This document shows positions 48,576 to 54,537 of a stretch of DNA of 54,537 nucleotides, in pieces (position 1 is the first letter of the stretch; every line of letters begins with the position of its first letter). This DNA comes from Ferrithrix thermotolerans DSM 19514 (GTDB taxonomy: Bacteria > Actinomycetota > Acidimicrobiia > Acidimicrobiales > Ilumatobacteraceae). The translations under genes were made by a program, and so were the position numbers. The stretch covers positions 1-54,537 of the forward strand of contig CAMASN010000015.1 in assembly GCA_945861025.1 (NCBI GenBank). Direction: 5' to 3'. Below the pieces are notes generated by a model. The model searched no databases. It was not told where the DNA came from and saw only the letters and a list, made by a program, of their open reading frames with translations.

Positions 48576-50546
48576 ATGAACGACAGCAATGACGCCAACG
48601 CGCCACGCGACGAACCATGGTTGATGCGCACCTATTCGGGTCACTCGACCGCGCGAGCCTCGAACGAGTTGTATCGCACCAACCTTTCGAAGGGCCAGAC
48701 CGGCCTGTCGATTGCCTTCGATTTGCCCACCCAAACGGGTTATGACCCCGACGATGTGCTGGCCCGCGGCGAGGTCGGCAAGGTAGGTGTGCCGGTGTCG
48801 CACCTCGGCCATATGCGCACGCTGCTCGATTCGATTCCGCCCGACAAGATGAACACGTCGATGACCATCAACGCCCCAGCGGCGTGGATGCTGGCGCTCT
48901 ATGTGGCCAACGCCGACGAGCAAGGCATTGCGCCCGTGGCGCTGCGTGGCACCACCCAAAACGACATCGTCAAGGAATACCTCAGCCGAGGCACGTTCAT
49001 CTTCGCCCCCGAACCCTCGCGTCGACTCATTGTCGACATGGTGGCGTGGTGCGCGCAGAACGCGCCGAAGTGGAACCCAATGAACGTGTGCTCGTATCAC
49101 CTGCAAGAGGCTGGGGCCACGCCGGTACAAGAGATCGCGTACTCATTGGCCACCGCCATTGGTGTGCTCGATGCGGTTCGCGATAGCGGCCAAGTTGAGC
49201 CCGAGCAGTTCACCCAAGTCTTCGGATCCATCTCGTTCTTCGTGAATGCCGGCATCCGTTTCATCGAAGAAACCTGCAAGCTGCGGGCGTTCACCGAACT
49301 GTGGGAGCGCATCGGGCTCGAGCGTTATGGCGTCACCGACGCCAAGGCGCGTCGCTTCCGTTACGGCGTTCAGGTGAACTCGTTGGGTCTCACCGAGGCG
49401 CAGCCCGAGAACAACGTGCAGCGCATCGTGCTCGAAATGCTCGCGGTCACCTTGTCGAAGAATGCCCGGGCGCGCAGCGTGCAGCTCCCGGCATGGAACG
49501 AGGCACTTGGCTTGCCGCGACCGTGGGATCAGCAATGGTCGCTGCGAATGCAGCAAGTTTTGGCGTTCGAGACCGACCTGCTCGAGTACGAAGACATCTT
49601 TGATGGTTCGGTGGTCATCGAGGCCAAGACCAACGCAATGCGCGACGCCGCGTGGGCCGAGCTGCAAGATGTGCTCTCGCTCGGTGGCGCCTTCGAGGCG
49701 GTCGACGAACTCAAGGGTCGCTTGGTGCGCTCGATGGCAGAGCGCACCCGTCGCATCGAGTCGGGTGCGCAGACCGTGGTGGGCGTGAACAATTACGTAG
49801 AGACCACCGACAGCCCATTGGGTGGCGAAGGCAACATCATGGTTGTCGATCAAGGCGTTGAGCAAGAGGCCATCGACGACATTCGCGTGTGGCGCGCGAA
49901 CCGCAATAACGCAGCGGTCGAGACCGCTCTTGCGGCGTTGCGCGCGGCGGCCGAGGGCGACGAAAACATCATGCTCGCCTCCATCGAACTGGCACGCGCT
50001 GGCGGCACCACCGGCGAGTGGGCCAACGCGTTGCGCTCGGTATTCGGCGAATACCGAGCCCCAACGGGCGTGGCTGCAGCCGTCGGCAGGCGCACCCACG
50101 AACTCGCCTCTGTTGCTGAGTTCGTTCGCTCGATTCCTGGCGGACCTCCTAAGTTCTTGGTTGCCAAGCCCGGCCTCGATGGTCACTCCAATGGCGCTGA
50201 GCAGATTGCCGTGGCCGCCCGCGACGCAGGTATGGAAGTTGTCTACAGCGGCATTCGCCTGACTCCCGAGCAGATCGCAGCATCGGCCCGTGACGAAGAC
50301 CCCGATGTGATCGGCCTGTCGATTCTCAGTGGTTCGCACCTGGCGTTGGTGCCCGACGTGATGGCCTGCCTTGCGGCGCTCGGTGTCGATTCGCCAGTAG
50401 TGGTGGGTGGCATCATCCCCGAGGCGGACCAGCGGCGTCTCGCTGCAATCGGTGTCGCCCGGTGCTACACGCCAAAGGATTACGAAATCAGCCGCATCAT
50501 GCGCGACATCGCCGAGCTTGCCGCAAGCCACCGTTCAGGTGTTTGA
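48576..50546 (+). CDS. Methylmalonyl-CoA mutase family protein, ethylmalonyl-CoA mutase (Ecm/MeaA)-like
   Basis: A 656-residue B12-dependent mutase in one chain. The TIM-barrel part (RTYSGHSTARASNELYR, SIAFDLPTQTGYDPDD, GTTQNDIVKEYLSRGT, NVCSYHLQEAGATPVQE) and cobalamin domain with D535-x-H537-x2-G540 follow. Length and the opening sequence fit Ecm/MeaA of the ethylmalonyl-CoA pathway better than the 700+-residue methylmalonyl mutase large subunit. It would turn ethylmalonyl-CoA into methylsuccinyl-CoA. The partner ccr is not in the window. The following phosphatase overlaps its 3' end. Confidence 0.9.
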   Translation: MNDSNDANAPRDEPWLMRTYSGHSTARASNELYRTNLSKGQTGLSIAFDLPTQTGYDPDDVLARGEVGKVGVPVSHLGHMRTLLDSIPPDKMNTSMTINAPAAWMLALYVANADEQGIAPVALRGTTQNDIVKEYLSRGTFIFAPEPSRRLIVDMVAWCAQNAPKWNPMNVCSYHLQEAGATPVQEIAYSLATAIGVLDAVRDSGQVEPEQFTQVFGSISFFVNAGIRFIEETCKLRAFTELWERIGLERYGVTDAKARRFRYGVQVNSLGLTEAQPENNVQRIVLEMLAVTLSKNARARSVQLPAWNEALGLPRPWDQQWSLRMQQVLAFETDLLEYEDIFDGSVVIEAKTNAMRDAAWAELQDVLSLGGAFEAVDELKGRLVRSMAERTRRIESGAQTVVGVNNYVETTDSPLGGEGNIMVVDQGVEQEAIDDIRVWRANRNNAAVETALAALRAAAEGDENIMLASIELARAGGTTGEWANALRSVFGEYRAPTGVAAAVGRRTHELASVAEFVRSIPGGPPKFLVAKPGLDGHSNGAEQIAVAARDAGMEVVYSGIRLTPEQIAASARDEDPDVIGLSILSGSHLALVPDVMACLAALGVDSPVVVGGIIPEADQRRLAAIGVARCYTPKDYEISRIMRDIAELAASHRSGV

Positions 50547-51045
50547 GCGATCACGCCATGGCGGCGCCGACCGCATTCCACTGCCGCTTGATCAGGGCGC
50601 GCTGTGGTTGTGCGGCAAACATTTCATTGGCCCCGATGCTGAGGTTGCGATGCAACACGTTGGTGCTACCACGGTTGTGTGCCTGAATCAGCGCGCCGAA
50701 CTCGAGGTCCGCTATCCCCACTATGTCGAGTGGCTGCAGAATCAGACACCACAGCGCGTGGTGTGGTTTCCGATCCCCGACCTTGACGCTCCACCGATCG
50801 ACGCGTTTACGGCGTTGCTTGGCGACCTGCATGGCCGCATCGTGCGCGGCGACACGTTGTTGGTGCATTGCGGTGCTGGCATTGGTCGCGCCGGCACTAC
50901 GGCTGCAGCGTTGTTGATGGCAATGGGCTTCGAACGCGAACGGGCGGTGGCGCATGTTGGTGCGCATCGTCCGATGGCCGGGCCCGAAGCCGGGGCACAG
51001 CGCGAGTTGCTCGTGGCGCTCGAGCGGACGCTGCCGCGGTCGTAG
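50539..51045 (+). CDS. Dual-specificity protein phosphatase-like protein
   Basis: GTG 50539 overlaps the mutase stop and gives 168 residues. The catalytic P-loop VHCGAGIGRAG has C111 and R117, with D81 (PIPDLD) as likely general acid. So, in contrast to the protein at 11006-11512, this DSP is intact. WLCGKHFIGPDAEVAMQHVG and VVCLNQRAELE are typical of small DSPs. Substrate unknown; overlap with the mutase suggests co-translation rather than functional relation. Confidence 0.85.
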   Translation: MFERSRHGGADRIPLPLDQGALWLCGKHFIGPDAEVAMQHVGATTVVCLNQRAELEVRYPHYVEWLQNQTPQRVVWFPIPDLDAPPIDAFTALLGDLHGRIVRGDTLLVHCGAGIGRAGTTAAALLMAMGFERERAVAHVGAHRPMAGPEAGAQRELLVALERTLPRS

Positions 51046-51074
51046 CCGGAAGTCCTCACGATTGCGCGTGGGCG

Positions 51075-51776
51075 TTACGCGGAGACGCCGAGTTCGCGGT
51101 TGACCCATTGCTCGAGCACGGGCCCGCTCTCGAAGCTTGTGATCAGCGCGTAGCGAGCACAGGTGCCTGGGTGCACAACCACGTGCCACAGTCGTTGCGT
51201 GTCGACAACGAATCGGGCGCCGCGGTGCAGCGGCACGCGCACTTCGGTGGTGGGGTCGGGCAGGCCATCGGCGCCGTTGTCCATCAGCAACATGTAGCTG
51301 TCGGGGTTATCGGTGAGCTCGACCCATGAGCGCACCACCCATCCCTCATTGTCGGGATTAAAACGGTTGTTGTCGTCGCGATGAATGCTGCGGATTGCCT
51401 GCTCGCGGTCTTGCGGTTGCAGCTTGATGATTCGCACCCGACCGAAGTTGGCACCCACATCGGCGACGTAGTTCTTGAGCGTGGGGGCGAGCTCGGCGTT
51501 CGAGGTCCACAGCGCGTCTTTGTCGGTCTTGCCCTTGTCCCAAAAGCCGCGGCAATCGAGTTCGCCATCGGCAGACGCAAGCGGAGCAAAGTTGGTGTCG
51601 CCGCCGCTTTTCCAATCGAGATATTCGAGCGACTCGTACTCGACAGCCGGAACCTCGAACGGTGCTGGCGACAGCTGAACAAGACCGGTGGCATCAAGTG
51701 CAGACAACCGCGGATGCGGAGTGTGCAGCGGAATGCTGACTGACCAGTGCTCCTGTGTGGGCCAAAACGTCGTCAT
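51075..51776 (-). CDS. Aspartyl/asparaginyl beta-hydroxylase-like 2-oxoglutarate dioxygenase
   Basis: A 233-residue protein with a probable Fe(II) site H132-x-D134 (SIHRDDNNRF), distal His in RLWHVVVHPG (H198) and R208 (CARYALI) for 2-oxoglutarate, arranged on a cupin fold. RVRIIKLQP and FVVDTQRLWH resemble the aspartyl/asparaginyl hydroxylase family. It is convergent with the DSP gene. Target unknown; a peptidyl or small-molecule hydroxylase is equally possible. Confidence 0.6.
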   Translation of the reverse strand: MTTFWPTQEHWSVSIPLHTPHPRLSALDATGLVQLSPAPFEVPAVEYESLEYLDWKSGGDTNFAPLASADGELDCRGFWDKGKTDKDALWTSNAELAPTLKNYVADVGANFGRVRIIKLQPQDREQAIRSIHRDDNNRFNPDNEGWVVRSWVELTDNPDSYMLLMDNGADGLPDPTTEVRVPLHRGARFVVDTQRLWHVVVHPGTCARYALITSFESGPVLEQWVNRELGVSA

Positions 51777-51804
51777 GTACGCAGTGTAGAACGCGGCAGA
51801 GAGG

Positions 51805-52218
51805 TCACGGAGCAGCTGTGGTGGTGGCCGTTGGCACGGCTGTTGCGATGGTGACCTTCGGTGTGGTGGGCGCAGGTGGCGTTGTGGTGGGCACGGTTGC
51901 GCCGGGCTGGGGCAGGCTGATCACTTGCCCTGCCTCGATCTTGTCGGGATCGCTGATGTTGTTGAATGCAGCGAGGGCGGCGGCGCTGACCCCGAACAGT
52001 TTCGCGATCTCTGACAGCGAGTCACCTGACTGGATGACGTAGGTCTTGGGGATGGTGGTGGTGGTCTCGGGCACCGTTGTGGTGCTCGTAGTGGTGAGGA
52101 TGGGCGGCAACGTATCGTTCGCCAACCGGCCCGTATCGGCGCAGCCTGCAAACACTGCGGCGCAGGTGATGGCTGCGAAGAGTCCTACGGTGCGCTCGTA
52201 ATACCTCATTGCGGCCAT
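51805..52218 (-). CDS. LysM-domain lipoprotein
   Basis: A 137-residue protein with signal sequence and lipobox (LFAAITCAAVFAGC), Thr-rich linker and one LysM domain (YVIQSGDSLSEIAKLFGVSA, AAFNNISDPDKIEAGQVISL). It is expected to be lipid-anchored outside the membrane and bind peptidoglycan. The tail is Thr/Pro/Ala-rich. It is divergent from the hydrolase at 52237, with 18 nt between starts. Confidence 0.88.
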   Translation of the reverse strand: MAAMRYYERTVGLFAAITCAAVFAGCADTGRLANDTLPPILTTTSTTTVPETTTTIPKTYVIQSGDSLSEIAKLFGVSAAALAAFNNISDPDKIEAGQVISLPQPGATVPTTTPPAPTTPKVTIATAVPTATTTAAP

Positions 52219-52226
52219 GCTACGCG

Positions 52227-52232
52227 TAGATT
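52227..52232 (+). promoter_or_regulatory. -10 box of a probable leaderless promoter
   Basis: TAGATT is 4 nt before GTG 52237 and 7 nt before the in-frame GTG 52240. The latter matches the spacing seen elsewhere, so 52240 may be the true start. Confidence 0.4.
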
Positions 52233-52236
52233 CAAC

Positions 52237-53175
52237 GTGGTGCAGTCAAACTCTTCCTCTGACGCCCCGGTGGGCTACTACCCCGGTGCGCATGCGCCCG
52301 ATCGCGATTACTTCGTCTCTTCCGGACAGTTGAAGATTGCCGTTCACGAATGGGGCGACGAGCGCGCCGATCCGTTGTTCGTGGTTCATGGCGGTTTCGA
52401 TTTTGCGCGTACCTACGACGTGTTTGCGCCATTGCTCGCCGCTGCCGGTTGGCGTGTCATCAGCTGGGATCAGCGCGGCCACGGCGATAGCGATCACACA
52501 GAGCTCTATTCGTGGGACGGCGATATGCGCGACGCGATGGCGGTGATGGATCACATCACCACCAAAGCAGCGCCGGTGCTTGGCCACTCAAAGGGTGGCG
52601 CGCTGATGATTCAACTCGCCGACGCGCAGCCCTTTCGCTTTAGTCATCTGGTGAACATCGATGGCATTCCCTACAAACGTCGCATCCCCGATGTGTCCGA
52701 TCACGAGCGCACGCGCATGATGACTGGCGATGTGCAGCGTTGGCTCGACGACCGTCGCACCGTAAGCAGCGCTACACGCAAGCCAGGAACGCTCGAAGAT
52801 CTGGCCCGTCGCCGCGGCCGGATGAACCCACGGCTGTCGCATGAGTGGCTGTGCCATCTTGTGTCGGTTGGGGCGCGCCACGATGCCGATGGGTGGCGAT
52901 GGAAGATCGACCCCGCGATGCGATTTGGTGGGTTCGGACCGTGGCGTCCTGAGTGGACGATCTCGCGGTTGCCGGGCTTGCCGATGCCGTTCTTTGGCAT
53001 CTTGGGTCGCGAACTCGAAGAGATGGGTTGGGGCACGTTGCCACGTCACGTTGCCGCGTATCTTCCCGACGGTGGGCGTTGCGAGGTACTCGAAAACGTC
53101 GGCCATTTCGTTCACATTGAGCAGCCCGAACTTGTGTCGCGCATGGTTCTCGATTTCCTTGGTGGTGTCGCATGA
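52237..53175 (+). CDS. Alpha/beta hydrolase
   Basis: A 312-residue hydrolase with the oxyanion region FVVHGGFDFARTYDVF, the strand ISWDQRGHGDSDHT, the elbow VLGHSKGGAL with Ser nucleophile, and the catalytic His in ENVGHFVHIEQPE. The lid (about residues 150-240) is Arg-rich. It overlaps the next hydrolase-like gene by ATGA. The start may be GTG 52240. Substrate unknown. Confidence 0.87.
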   Translation: MVQSNSSSDAPVGYYPGAHAPDRDYFVSSGQLKIAVHEWGDERADPLFVVHGGFDFARTYDVFAPLLAAAGWRVISWDQRGHGDSDHTELYSWDGDMRDAMAVMDHITTKAAPVLGHSKGGALMIQLADAQPFRFSHLVNIDGIPYKRRIPDVSDHERTRMMTGDVQRWLDDRRTVSSATRKPGTLEDLARRRGRMNPRLSHEWLCHLVSVGARHDADGWRWKIDPAMRFGGFGPWRPEWTISRLPGLPMPFFGILGRELEEMGWGTLPRHVAAYLPDGGRCEVLENVGHFVHIEQPELVSRMVLDFLGGVA

Positions 53176-53825
53176 GCCGCCTATCGATGTTGCGTCACGG
53201 CAAGGCCTCGTTGGCTTTGCACCACTTGCGTGAGGGCGAAGGCCGCTCGCTGCTGTTGTTGCACAGCCTTGGTGATCACTCGCCAAGTGCAGAGCCGACG
53301 TGGTGCAGCGATTGGGCCGGTCCCATCGCTGCGCTCGACTTCACTGGGCATGGCCAATCGACAGTGCCTCGCGGCGGCGGATACAGCGCTGAGATGTTGT
53401 TAGCCGATGCCGATGCAGCGCTCGCTGCGCTGGGTGAGGTCACCGTGGTGGGCCGAGGACTCGGCGCCTACATTGCGCTGCAACTTGCCGGCGCTCGCGC
53501 TGCATCGGTGCGCGGCGCGGTGCTGGCCGACGGCCCTGGTTTGGCCGGAGGTGCGGTGCAACCCACGTCGTCGAGCTTTTTGGTGCTCGAGCCTCGCGCC
53601 ACGCCACCAGATCCGTACGTGTTGTTCGAGATGTCACGAGACCTGCGGCCGCCCGACTACGCAACGTTGTTCGTGCGCATGGCCGTAGAGGGTTCAGACA
53701 TCGACGAGCCAATCACGGTGGCAGCCGTGGTGCGCCCGCCATGGCTTGCCGCTGTTGCCGACGAAGTTGGCGTAGCCCAGTCCAGCGTTCGTGAGGCGTT
53801 GGCTGTCTATTCGCAGGTGCCGTAG
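53172..53825 (+). CDS. Alpha/beta hydrolase-like protein lacking the nucleophilic serine
   Basis: A 217-residue protein with alpha/beta-hydrolase pattern: LLLLHSLGDHSPS, AALDFTGHGQST and a nucleophile-elbow-like strand VTVVGRGLGAYIALQLAG. The elbow reads G-R-G-L-G with Gly96 where Ser is expected, and the lid is shortened. It overlaps the intact hydrolase upstream by 4 nt, suggesting the two proteins work together, perhaps as active and scaffolding partners (inference). Confidence 0.72.
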   Translation: MSRLSMLRHGKASLALHHLREGEGRSLLLLHSLGDHSPSAEPTWCSDWAGPIAALDFTGHGQSTVPRGGGYSAEMLLADADAALAALGEVTVVGRGLGAYIALQLAGARAASVRGAVLADGPGLAGGAVQPTSSSFLVLEPRATPPDPYVLFEMSRDLRPPDYATLFVRMAVEGSDIDEPITVAAVVRPPWLAAVADEVGVAQSSVREALAVYSQVP

Positions 53826-53847
53826 CGCCCCGCCCGCCCGGGCTTGA

Positions 53848-54537
53848 TTAGATGTCGCGCCAGCTCACGTAGTGGGCGAGCTGTGCCAGTTCGTCGCGTG
53901 CCTGCGCATTCAGCGCAATGGTCTCGAGCGAAGCAAGCGCAATGTCGGTGAGGTGGCTGATGTGTGCCTCGAGCTGAGCAAGCGCGCCAGTGTCGATGAT
54001 GACCTGTTGCACTGAAGCGATCTCTTCGCTGGTGAGCCCAGGCTCGCCAACGAGTTCGAGCACCGCGTTCTGCGCGGGTGTGGCCGCTGCGCAGGCCAAT
54101 GCCATCAGTGGAGTGGGCTTGCCTTCGCGGATGTCGTCGGCCACGGGCTTGCCGGTGACGAGCGTGTCGCCGTAGACGCCGAGCACGTCGTCGCGCATTT
54201 GAAATGCATCGCCCAAGGGAAGGCCAAACGCCGACAGGGGAGCGAGCAACTCGTCGGCCCGTTCGGGGGCTGCGAGCAATGCTCCCAAATGCAGCGGGCG
54301 CTCAATGGTGTACTTGCCGCTCTTGTAGCGACAGATCTGCGCAGCCTTCTCCCAGCGGCGTTCGCGGTGAGCCGACCCGACGATGTCGAGATACTGACCG
54401 ATGTTCAGCTCAATGCGCAGTTCGTTCCAGATGTCCCAAGCCGGGCCAGAGGCGCCGCGCATCAATTGATCGGCGTAGACAAACGTGAGGTCGCCCACGA
54501 GGATTGCGACACCCTCGCCGTATCGGCGTGACTCGCC
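53848..54537 (-). CDS. Polyprenyl diphosphate synthase (5' end outside window)
   Basis: The frame continues past the right edge; about 230 C-terminal residues are visible. YGEGVAILVGDLTFVYADQL, MRDDVLGVYGD (second Asp-rich motif), GKPVADDIREGKPTPLM and the K in YKSGKYTIERPLHLGA fit trans-isoprenyl diphosphate synthases (IdsA/GGPP-type). They extend allylic diphosphates with isopentenyl diphosphate for carotenoids or quinones. The first DDxxD is outside the window, so chain length cannot be judged. Confidence 0.9.
   Translation of the reverse strand, partial: GESRRYGEGVAILVGDLTFVYADQLMRGASGPAWDIWNELRIELNIGQYLDIVGSAHRERRWEKAAQICRYKSGKYTIERPLHLGALLAAPERADELLAPLSAFGLPLGDAFQMRDDVLGVYGDTLVTGKPVADDIREGKPTPLMALACAAATPAQNAVLELVGEPGLTSEEIASVQQVIIDTGALAQLEAHISHLTDIALASLETIALNAQARDELAQLAHYVSWRDI

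Noticed and set aside
49143-50531. 462-codon minus-strand frame
   Set aside because: Antisense to the ethylmalonyl-CoA mutase; a high-GC shadow frame.
1-54537. tRNA, rRNA, CRISPR arrays, transposases, integrases
   Set aside because: No T-loop GGTTCGAAT-type sequences outside coding regions, no regularly spaced direct repeats and no transposase or integrase motif were found.

Overview
The window looks like chromosome from a high-GC actinobacterium, most probably class Acidimicrobiia (Ilumatobacter-like). The grounds are mycothiol biology (mshA; a SigR/RsrA-type sigma and zinc anti-sigma pair), a rex-hemA-hemC-hemD heme cluster, many GTG starts and ATGA/GTGA gene overlaps, and many starts placed 6-9 nt after a TANNNT box (leaderless transcripts). 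The class assignment is inference from gene content. No rRNA, tRNA, CRISPR, IS element or prophage is visible.

Layout. 1-4.4 kb: carotenoid oxygenase, PNPOx-like protein, TetR regulator, divergent SDR-MDR oxidoreductase operon. 4.4-7.6 kb: aldo/keto reductase, alkanesulfonate-monooxygenase-like enzyme and an AbiEi/Vsr-like protein, separated by three copies of a related hairpin. 7.6-12.4 kb: hydrolase, MarR regulator, sigR-rsrA, tilS, a catalytically dead phosphatase-like protein, a scramblase-like protein. 12.4-18.6 kb: secreted M23 protein, epimerase-acyltransferase-hydrolase-renalase operon. 18.6-29.1 kb: heme genes (hemL, hemB, hemD, hemC, hemA, rex) interrupted by a HAD phosphatase and two surface-type proteins. 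29.2-38 kb: membrane protein, acyl-CoA ligase, SAM hydroxide adenosyltransferase, proC, CoA transferase, epimerase, YbjN protein, mshA. 37.8-43.8 kb: XRE regulator, RsiG-like anti-sigma, MoaD-like protein, phosphatase, metallopeptidase, a PilZ-glycosyltransferase-like membrane protein and a cyclophilin. 43.8-54.5 kb: S51 peptidase, nhaA, hydroxyacyl-CoA dehydrogenase, aat, metalloprotease, ethylmalonyl-CoA mutase, DSP phosphatase, hydroxylase, LysM lipoprotein, two alpha/beta hydrolases and a polyprenyl synthase cut by the right edge.

The most interesting system is a probable c-di-GMP / anti-sigma / WhiG-type sigma regulon. The protein at 38198-38692 carries the RsiG c-di-GMP signature E-x3-S-x2-R-x3-Q-x3-D once exactly and a second time with one substitution. 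FliA/WhiG-type promoters (T[AC]AA-N15/16-GCCGAT) precede this gene itself, the secreted M23 protein and the PilZ glycosyltransferase-like protein. A fourth points into a three-hairpin intergenic element at 47.3 kb. The sigma gene is not in the window. A second theme is enzymes lacking catalytic residues: a phosphatase (Cys to Asn), an SDR, an acyltransferase, a GT2 domain and an alpha/beta hydrolase.
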